Shown here: one piece after another, positions 19,416 to 24,215 of the stretch | How the letters are laid out: every line of letters starts with the position of its first letter | Position numbering within the stretch: position 1 is the first letter of the stretch | Source of the DNA: AR5 sp041497115 | GTDB lineage: Bacteria; Methylomirabilota; Methylomirabilia; Rokubacteriales; CSP1-6 | Assembly: GCA_041497115.1 (NCBI GenBank) | Contig: JBGQFW010000069.1 | Span: 1 to 24,215, forward strand | Direction: 5' to 3' | DNA: 24,215 nucleotides | Position numbers and translations under genes: made by a program | The notes under the pieces: model-generated | Told to the model about the DNA's origin: nothing | The model's database searches: none | What the model saw: the letters and a program-made list of their open reading frames with translations, nothing else

Positions 19416-19888
19416 AGCGCGCGGATCTCCCGCGCCGGGTTGCCGGCGACCACGGTGCGGGCGGCCACGTCGCCGGTGACGACGCTCCCCGCCCCCACGA
19501 TGGCCTCCTCGCCGATCGTGACGCCGCACAGGATGGTGGCGCCGGAGCCGATGGCCGCGCGCCGCTTCACCAGCGTCGACTCGCACACCCAGTCCCCGTC
19601 GCCCGCCACCGCACCGGTGTCGGTCGTCGACCGCGGGAAGCGATCGTTGACGAAGATCACGCCGTGGCCGACGAAGACCTCGTCCTCCAGCGTGACGCCC
19701 TCGCAGATGAACGAGTGGCTGCCGATCTTGCAGCGGCGGCCGACCACCGCGTTCTTCTGGATCTCCACGAAGGGACCGATGCGGCTCTCGTCGCCGATCG
19801 CGCAGCCGTAGAGGTTGACGAAGTCGGCGACCTTCACGTCGCGGCCGAAGGTGACGTCGGCGGCGATCCGCCGGGCGCCGTCGCTCAC
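19412..19888 (-). CDS. Left-handed beta-helix acetyltransferase, WlbB/WbpD-like
   Basis: A 158-residue acetyl-CoA-dependent transferase made almost wholly of hexapeptide repeats (for example IGPFVE, IGSHSF, IGSGAT, IGEEAI, VGAGSV). The segment VFVGHGVIFVNDRFPRS (71-87) closely resembles WlbB/WbpD, which acetylates the 3-amino group of UDP-2-acetamido-3-amino sugars; the C-terminal GNPAREI is the usual end of such enzymes. The GTG at 19888 overlaps the Gfo/Idh stop by four bases. Order and spacing with its two partners support a shared pathway. Substrate assignment rests on resemblance and context only. Confidence 0.9.
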   Translation of the reverse strand: MSDGARRIAADVTFGRDVKVADFVNLYGCAIGDESRIGPFVEIQKNAVVGRRCKIGSHSFICEGVTLEDEVFVGHGVIFVNDRFPRSTTDTGAVAGDGDWVCESTLVKRRAAIGSGATILCGVTIGEEAIVGAGSVVTGDVAARTVVAGNPAREIRAL

Positions 19889-20886
19889 AGCATCACGAGC
19901 TGGCCGGTGTGGCGCAGCGACCACTGCGCGGCCTCCAGCACCCGCACGCTCTCCAGCCCCTCGGCACCGCCGGTCAGCGGGCGCGCCCGCCGCCGCACGC
20001 AGTCCACGAAGTGGTCGCAGACGCCGGCCAGCGCCTCGCGGCGGTCCACCCGGGGCGCCCACATGTCGCCGATGCGGTAGTCGCGCAGCAGCGCCGGCCG
20101 GTCCTCGTCGAACACCACGCCGCGGTCGTAGACCTTGATCTTCTCGTCGGGCTCGAGGTCGTCGTAGAGGAGCATCTTGCGGTCGCCGACGATGATCGTC
20201 TGCCGGATCTTCACGGGAGCGATCCAGCTCACGTTGACGTGGGCCTGGGCGCCGCCGTCGAGCCCCAGCGTGAGGTGGGCCACGCTCTCCAGCCCCTCCC
20301 CGAGCGGGCAGCCGCCGGTGGCCTGCACGGTGAGGAAGCGCCGGCGCAGCAGGAACTGCAGCAGCGCGATGTCGTGGATGGCGAGGTCCCACATCACGCT
20401 GACGTCGCTCTGGAAGAGGCCGAGGTTGATCCGCAGGGAGTCGTAGTAGCGGATCTCGCCGAGCTCGCCCGCGGTGATCAGGTCGGCGATCTTCCGCACC
20501 GCCCCGGCGTACACGTACGTGTGATCCACCATGAGCACGCGCCGCTCGCGCTCGGCCGCCGCCACCAGCATCTCCGCCTCGGCGGCGGTGGCGGCCAGCG
20601 GCTTCTCGATCAGCACGTCCTTGCCGGCCTTGAGCGCGGCGAGCCCGAGCTCGTAGTGAGTGGCGACGGGCGTGGCGACCACCACCGCGTCGAGGTCGGG
20701 ACGCGCGAGCAGCTCGGCGGGATCGTCGAAGAGGCGCACGCCGGGATGGCGCGCGCCCACGGCCTCACGGCGCTCGGGGCGCCGGTCGGCCACCGCGGCG
20801 AGCGTCACGCCGCGGATCTCGCCAAGGTTGCGGGCGAGATTGGGCCCCCAGTAGCCGAAGCCGATGAGCCCGACCTTCAGGTCCAC
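19885..20886 (-). CDS. Gfo/Idh/MocA oxidoreductase, WlbA/WbpB-like sugar-nucleotide 3-dehydrogenase
   Basis: A 333-residue NAD(P)-dependent oxidoreductase. Rossmann motif GFGYWG (G9, G11, G14), the EKP motif at 94-96 (VLIEKPLA) and the catalytic-site pattern D167-x3-H171 in MWDLAIHDIALL are intact. With a WlbB-like acetyltransferase and DegT aminotransferase downstream, oxidation of C3 of UDP-GlcNAc-uronate or UDP-GlcNAc is the likely reaction. The UDP-GlcNAc 6-dehydrogenase of the full WbpABED pathway is not in the window. The GTG at 20886 is the first gene of a five-gene operon and sits nine bases behind a perfect TATAAT, so the message is probably leaderless or nearly so. Confidence 0.9.
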   Translation of the reverse strand: MDLKVGLIGFGYWGPNLARNLGEIRGVTLAAVADRRPERREAVGARHPGVRLFDDPAELLARPDLDAVVVATPVATHYELGLAALKAGKDVLIEKPLAATAAEAEMLVAAAERERRVLMVDHTYVYAGAVRKIADLITAGELGEIRYYDSLRINLGLFQSDVSVMWDLAIHDIALLQFLLRRRFLTVQATGGCPLGEGLESVAHLTLGLDGGAQAHVNVSWIAPVKIRQTIIVGDRKMLLYDDLEPDEKIKVYDRGVVFDEDRPALLRDYRIGDMWAPRVDRREALAGVCDHFVDCVRRRARPLTGGAEGLESVRVLEAAQWSLRHTGQLVML

Positions 20887-20895
20887 GACCCGGTT

Positions 20896-20901
20896 ATTAT
20901 A
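20896..20901 (-). promoter_or_regulatory. -10 element of the nucleotide-sugar operon
   Basis: A perfect TATAAT on the minus strand in GC-rich surroundings, nine bases before the GTG at 20886. No good -35 is found at 16-18 bases: a CTGACG lies 20 bases upstream, overlapping the rtcB stop. A small hairpin, CGGGC paired with GCCCG (20908-20923), lies in the -35 region. Confidence 0.6.
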
Positions 20902-20923
20902 GCGGCTCGGGCCGCCCAGCCCG

Positions 20924-22327
20924 TCAGCCCTTGATGACCCCGATCGGCCGCAGCCGGGCCACCCGGGTGGAGATGCCGTAGCGGTGGACGACGTCCACCA
21001 CCTCGCGGACGTCCTTGTACGCCTCCGGCATCTCCTCGGCCAGGGCGTCCCGTCCCGTCGCCCGCGCGACGACCCCGCGCGATTGCAGCTCCGCCTCGAT
21101 GCTCCGGCCCCGCGCGGCCTTCACCGCCGCGGTGCGGCTCATCCGGCGACCGGCGCCGTGGCAGGTGGAGCCGAACGTCTCGCGCATGGCGGCCGCGGTG
21201 CCGACCAGCAGGTACGAGTAGCGGCCCATGTCGCCCGGCACGATCACCGGCTGGCCGGGGAACGCGCGGGTCGCGCCCTTGCGGTGGACGAGGAGCCGGC
21301 GCCGGCGGCCGTCCACCTCGTGCTCCTCCTCCTTGGCGATGTTGTGGGCGACGTCGTAGACGACGCCCAGCGCGAGGTCGCGCGGCGCCCGGCCGAGCAC
21401 GCGCTCGAGTACCTCGCGGGCGACGTGGGCGAGCACCTGGCGATTGGCGAAGGCGAAGTTGGCGGCGGCGCGCATCGCGCCGAGATAGTCGGCGGCCTCC
21501 GGCGAGTCCAGCGGCGCGCACGCGAGCTGGCGGTCGGGCACGGTGATGCCGTAGCGGCGCAGCGCGCTCCCCGCCACCTTCAAGTAATCCGTGCACACCT
21601 GGTGGCCGATGCCGCGGGAGCCGGTGTGAATCATCACGGTGAGCTGGCCCGCTCGCACGCCGAATCGCGCCGCCGTGTCGGCGTCGTAGATTTCCTCGAC
21701 CACCTGCAGCTCGAGAAAATGGTTGCCGGAGCCGAGCGACCCCAGCTGGCGCAGCCCCCGCTCGCGCGCGCGCGCCGACACCGCGTCAGGCCGCGCGCCC
21801 TCCAGCCGGCCCCCCGACTCGATGCGCTCGAGGTCGTCGCGCTCGCCGTGGCCGTGCGCCGCCGCCCAGGCGGCGCCGTCCTCCAGCACGGCAGCGAGGT
21901 CGCGCGGGGTGAGCGCGACGCTGGCGCGGGCGCCGACGCCCGTCGGGATCGCCGCGTAGAGCGCGTCCACCAGGTCGCGCACCCTCGGGGCGATCTCCGC
22001 GGCATCCAGCCCCGTGCGCAGCAGCCGCACGCCGCAGTTGATGTCGAAGCCGATCGCCCCCGGGCTCACCACGCCGCCACGCTCCGCGTCGGTGGCGACC
22101 ACGCCACCCACCGGCAGCCCGTACCCCTGGTGGATGTCCGGCATCGCCAGCGCGGCGCGCACGATGCCGGGCAGCGTGGCGCCGTTGGCGAGCTGCTCGA
22201 GCGATGCGTCGCTGCGGATGCTGGCGAGCAGCGTCTCGTCGGCCACGACGAGCGCGGGCACGCGCATGCCGGGCCGCGCGTCGGCCGGAATACGCCAGAG
22301 ATACGGGCCGACGCGCTCCAGGGTTAT
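20924..22327 (-). CDS. rtcB: RNA-splicing ligase RtcB, no canonical start codon
   Basis: RNA ligase that joins 2',3'-cyclic-phosphate (3'-phosphate) and 5'-OH ends using GTP and Mn(2+). Numbered from the first ATG (22267), the family's metal and active-site residues are present: D75 and C78 (FDINCGV), H183 (GSGNHF), H214 (HTGSRG), H308 (DVAHN) and the guanylated H370 in STCHGAGR; the C-terminus RPIGVIKG is intact. In frame upstream of that ATG the DNA still encodes conserved family sequence, ITLERVGPYLWRIP followed by ADARPG, back to about 22327. No ATG, GTG or TTG occurs in this stretch. Candidates are ATA (22325-22327), CTG (22319-22321) or ATC (22334-22336). The coordinate given uses the ATA; the conventional start would be 22267. 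It lies just downstream of lgt. Confidence 0.85.
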   Translation of the reverse strand: MTLERVGPYLWRIPADARPGMRVPALVVADETLLASIRSDASLEQLANGATLPGIVRAALAMPDIHQGYGLPVGGVVATDAERGGVVSPGAIGFDINCGVRLLRTGLDAAEIAPRVRDLVDALYAAIPTGVGARASVALTPRDLAAVLEDGAAWAAAHGHGERDDLERIESGGRLEGARPDAVSARARERGLRQLGSLGSGNHFLELQVVEEIYDADTAARFGVRAGQLTVMIHTGSRGIGHQVCTDYLKVAGSALRRYGITVPDRQLACAPLDSPEAADYLGAMRAAANFAFANRQVLAHVAREVLERVLGRAPRDLALGVVYDVAHNIAKEEEHEVDGRRRRLLVHRKGATRAFPGQPVIVPGDMGRYSYLLVGTAAAMRETFGSTCHGAGRRMSRTAAVKAARGRSIEAELQSRGVVARATGRDALAEEMPEAYKDVREVVDVVHRYGISTRVARLRPIGVIKG

Positions 22328-22373
22328 TGGCGCGATGGGTTGGGAGCCCGGCTCGCCACGTGGGTGGCCTGAT

Positions 22374-23162
22374 CTAGGAGGTCGCGGCTTCGTGCATGCG
22401 GCGGCGGGTCCAGGCCAGGCCGATCAGCGCGACTAGGACGCCGGCGAGGCTGGCGAGCTGCGCCACGCGGAACGGCCCCAGCCAGAAGCTGTCGAGGCGG
22501 ATGCCCTCGATGACGAAGCGACCGACCGAGTACAGGCCGATATACGCGAAGAACAGCGCGCCCGGCTGCCGGCGAAAGCGCGGCCGCAGCCAGAGCACGA
22601 GCGCCAGGAACACGCCCAGGTTCCAGATCGACTCGTAGAGGAACGTCGGGTGGAAGTACTCGAACTGCGTGTACCCCAGCGGGCGATGGGGTGCCGAGAT
22701 GAACACCTTCCACGGCAGGTCGGTCGGCGTGCCGAAGGCTTCCTCGTTGAAGAAGTTCCCCCATCGGCCGATCGCCTGCCCGATCGCGAACGAGGGACCG
22801 GTGACATCGAGCCCGCGCAGGATCGGCACGTTCCAGCGGCGGGCCAGCCAGATCCCCACCAGCGGTCCCACGATGAGCCCGCCGTGGATCGCCAGCCCGC
22901 CCTCCCACACCGCGAGGATCTTGCGGGGGAACTGGCCGTAGTAGTCCCAGTTGAACGCGACCTCGTAGAGCCGCGCGCCGAGCAGGCCGGCGAGGATCCC
23001 CCACTGCCCGATCGCGATGATGTCGTCGGCCGGCAGCCCGTCGCGCCGCGCCTGGCGGTGACCGAGCCACAGTCCGGCGACGATCGAGGCCGCCATCAGG
23101 ATGCCGTACCAGCGGATGACCAGCGGGCCGATCTGGAACGCGATGGCGCCCGGCGAGTGCAT
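22374..23162 (-). CDS. lgt: Prolipoprotein diacylglyceryl transferase (Lgt)
   Basis: A 262-residue inner-membrane enzyme that moves a diacylglyceryl group from phosphatidylglycerol to the lipobox Cys of prolipoproteins, the first step of lipoprotein maturation. It has about seven membrane helices. The Lgt signature GRWGNFFNEEAFG is at 132-144, with the essential Arg in it, and the conserved HGG lies at 93-95 (AIHGGLIVGP). IGPLVIRWYGILMA at the N-terminus is typical and fixes the start at the ATG at 23162; the frame is open further upstream but that region is the promoter. Length is normal. rtcB follows 46 bases or so downstream, so the two may be co-transcribed. Confidence 0.96.
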   Translation of the reverse strand: MHSPGAIAFQIGPLVIRWYGILMAASIVAGLWLGHRQARRDGLPADDIIAIGQWGILAGLLGARLYEVAFNWDYYGQFPRKILAVWEGGLAIHGGLIVGPLVGIWLARRWNVPILRGLDVTGPSFAIGQAIGRWGNFFNEEAFGTPTDLPWKVFISAPHRPLGYTQFEYFHPTFLYESIWNLGVFLALVLWLRPRFRRQPGALFFAYIGLYSVGRFVIEGIRLDSFWLGPFRVAQLASLAGVLVALIGLAWTRRRMHEAATS

Positions 23163-23170
23163 GACGGCTG

Positions 23171-23176
23171 AGGATA
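23171..23176 (-). promoter_or_regulatory. Putative -10 element of lgt
   Basis: TATCCT on the minus strand, eight bases before the ATG at 23162. The mirror copy on the plus strand is at 23201-23206. Confidence 0.45.
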
Positions 23177-23180
23177 TCAC

Positions 23181-23200
23181 GCGCCCCCGGAAGGGGGTGC
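23181..23200. promoter_or_regulatory. Hairpin or operator-like inverted repeat between lgt and the MBL gene
   Basis: GCGCCCCC (23181-23188) and GGGGGTGC (23193-23200) pair over eight positions, one of them a G-T wobble, around a GGAA loop. The element fills the space between the two divergent -10 hexamers and would overlap the -35 region of both. It could be a repressor site; nothing identifies a regulator. Confidence 0.35.
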
Positions 23201-23206
23201 TATCCT
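23201..23206 (+). promoter_or_regulatory. Putative -10 element of the MBL-fold gene
   Basis: TATCCT on the plus strand, eight bases before the ATG at 23215: the same hexamer and spacing as the divergent lgt promoter. Confidence 0.45.
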
Positions 23207-23214
23207 CTGGCGCG

Positions 23215-24024
23215 ATGTCGCGCCCGCGCGTGATCTTCCTCGGCACCGGCGGCGCGCTCAACCCCGAGCGCTACCAGGCCGCCATCCTCGTTCAGACCGC
23301 CGGCGCCACGGTCCTGCTCGACACCGGCGGCGGGCTCGGCGTGGTGCGCCGCCTGCTCGCCTGCGAGGTCGATCCCCACAGCGTGCGCCACGTCTTCCTG
23401 AGCCATCGCCACCTCGATCACGTCGGCGGCCTCGAGCCGCTGCTGATGTACCTCTTTTACGCGGCGTATCGCACCGGCGCGCCGCCGCCGCCCGTGGACG
23501 TCTGGGCGCTCGCGGGCAGCGCCGCCGCGATCCGCGGCTCGCTGGCCGCCGCCGATGCGTCGGCCGACCGCGTCTTCGGCGATCGGCTCGCGTGGCGGAC
23601 ACCCGAGGCCGACGTCGACGTCACGATGGACGGCGACGCCACGCTGAGACTGGTGCCCGTCGATCACCTGCCGCCGGGCGGCGAGGCCGCCGGCTGCGTG
23701 GTGAGCGCCGGTGGCGCGCGCGTCGTCTACAGCGGCGACACGCGGCCCTGCGACGCGCTGATCGAGGCCGCGCGCGGCGCCGATCTGCTCATCCACGAGG
23801 TGGGCGGGCTGGAGGCGCGCGCGAAGGGGCTGCACCAGGTCGGTCACTCGACGGCGGCCGACGCCGGCCGCGTCGCCGCGCGCGCGGGCGTCCGCGCGCT
23901 CGCGCTCTTCCACGCGCCCGCGCCGGTGTGGGTCGCGCCGGCGGATCTGCTCGCGGAGGCGCGCCGTCACGCGCCGGGCGTGGAGATTCTTCTCAGCGAG
24001 GACGGGATGGCGCTGACGCTATAG
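23215..24024 (+). CDS. RNase Z-like metallo-beta-lactamase-fold hydrolase
   Basis: A 269-residue MBL-fold protein with all seven metal ligands visible: H64, H66, D68 and H69 in SHRHLDH, H151, D175 in YSGDTRP, and H233. The strand LLDTGGG (34-40), ADLLIHEVGG (189-198) and GHSTAADAGRVAARAGVRAL (210-229) resemble RNase Z/ElaC and related phosphodiesterases. An insert of about 20 residues after the metal motif (FYAAYRTGAPPPPVDVWALA) is also RNase Z-like. It may be a tRNA 3'-processing nuclease or another phosphodiesterase or lactonase; the tRNA genes next door carry CCA, so a tRNA role is not implied. The ATG at 23215 is chosen because it follows a -10-like TATCCT. The gene converges with the tRNA genes. 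Confidence 0.88.
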   Translation: MSRPRVIFLGTGGALNPERYQAAILVQTAGATVLLDTGGGLGVVRRLLACEVDPHSVRHVFLSHRHLDHVGGLEPLLMYLFYAAYRTGAPPPPVDVWALAGSAAAIRGSLAAADASADRVFGDRLAWRTPEADVDVTMDGDATLRLVPVDHLPPGGEAAGCVVSAGGARVVYSGDTRPCDALIEAARGADLLIHEVGGLEARAKGLHQVGHSTAADAGRVAARAGVRALALFHAPAPVWVAPADLLAEARRHAPGVEILLSEDGMALTL

Positions 24025-24032
24025 CGTGCGGT

Positions 24033-24118
24033 TGGTGCGGGCGGCAGGATTTGAACCTGCACGTCCTTTCGGACAGAGGATTTTAAATCCCCAGCGGCTG
24101 CCGTTACGCCACGCCCGC
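24033..24118 (-). tRNA. tRNA-Leu (anticodon UAA), CCA encoded
   Basis: On the minus strand the acceptor stem GCGGGCG pairs with CGCCCGC over 7 bp. The anticodon stem GGGGA/TCCTC closes a TTTAAAA loop with anticodon TAA. The long variable arm (TGTCC, GAAA loop, GGACG) marks a class II tRNA, and the T arm is GCAGG-TTCAAAT-CCTGC. Discriminator A and an encoded CCA (24033-24035) follow. It reads UUA, a codon that is scarce in this GC-rich window (for example once in gltB at 2501). Confidence 0.95.
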
Positions 24119-24140
24119 GATTTCGTCAATGCGAATCGAC

Positions 24141-24215
24141 TGGAGGCGCCGGGCGGATTCGAACCGCCGAATAACGGATTTGCAGTCCGCTGCCTTACCA
24201 CTTGGCTACGGCGCC
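24141..24215 (-). tRNA. tRNA-Cys (anticodon GCA), CCA encoded
   Basis: On the minus strand GGCGCCG pairs with CGGCGCC as the acceptor stem. The anticodon stem GCGGA/TCCGT closes loop CTGCAAA, giving anticodon GCA. The T arm is GGCGG-TTCGAAT-CCGCC, the discriminator is U (expected for Cys), and CCA is encoded at 24141-24143. The 5' base is the last base of the window, so the gene is complete but its leader is not visible. It lies 22 bases upstream of tRNA-Leu and is probably co-transcribed with it. Confidence 0.95.

Noticed and set aside
20984..22372. 462-codon plus-strand frame opposite rtcB
   Set aside because: Antisense shadow of RtcB, rich in His/Ala/Val/Arg, with no recognisable domain.
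24019..24201. 60-codon minus-strand open frame
   Set aside because: It is a translation through two tRNA genes.
24033..24215. tRNA genes as a possible integration (att) site
   Set aside because: No integrase gene and no duplicated tRNA 3' end were seen in the window.

Overview
The window is a very GC-rich, densely packed bacterial chromosome segment. It has a bacterial gltBD pair, lgt, moaA, a chlorite-dismutase-family protein and tRNA genes with encoded CCA. The gene mix and codon bias suggest an uncultured GC-rich soil or sediment lineage such as Candidatus Rokubacteria/Methylomirabilota; this is a guess from gene content, not shown by the sequence. Almost all neighbouring same-strand genes touch through 4-base ATGA or GTGA overlaps. 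No insertion sequence, phage gene or CRISPR array was seen.

Layout: (1) 2-5652 (+): 5'-truncated gltB and complete gltD, the two subunits of NADPH glutamate synthase. (2) 5632-6358: a small secreted DUF4124 protein on the minus strand, then a broken alpha/beta-hydrolase gene that has lost its middle. (3) 6303-11286 (-): a probable operon of B12-binding-type radical SAM protein, moaA, chlorite-dismutase-family protein, PPOX-family flavoprotein and a membrane acyltransferase. (4) 11310-16110 (+): a tightly coupled five-gene operon of a polyprenyl-phosphate-type GT2 glycosyltransferase, a polysaccharide deacetylase, an unusual tandem split-barrel flavin-reductase-like protein, a sulfotransferase and a methyltransferase. 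(5) 16182-20886 (-): a nucleotide-sugar operon of Gfo/Idh oxidoreductase, left-handed beta-helix acetyltransferase, DegT aminotransferase, NAD-dependent epimerase/dehydratase and a second DegT aminotransferase. The first three match the WlbA/WlbB/WlbC (WbpB/D/E) set. (6) 20924-23162 (-): lgt followed by rtcB. (7) 23215-24024 (+): an RNase Z-like metallo-beta-lactamase protein. (8) Minus-strand tRNA-Leu(UAA) and tRNA-Cys(GCA).

Regions 4 and 5 converge on a shared hairpin at 16111-16135 and look functionally linked. Region 5 would make one or two aminated or acetylated UDP-sugars. Region 4 would load a sugar onto a lipid carrier and then deacetylate, sulfate and methylate something. Together they are the best candidate here for an undescribed surface-glycan or glycolipid decoration system.

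A second window-wide signal concerns promoters. Every one of the seven transcription units whose first gene is visible has a TANNNT hexamer only 6-9 bases before the start codon, the geometry expected for leaderless mRNAs. rtcB also stands out: its conserved N-terminus extends upstream of the first ATG, with no ATG, GTG or TTG available.
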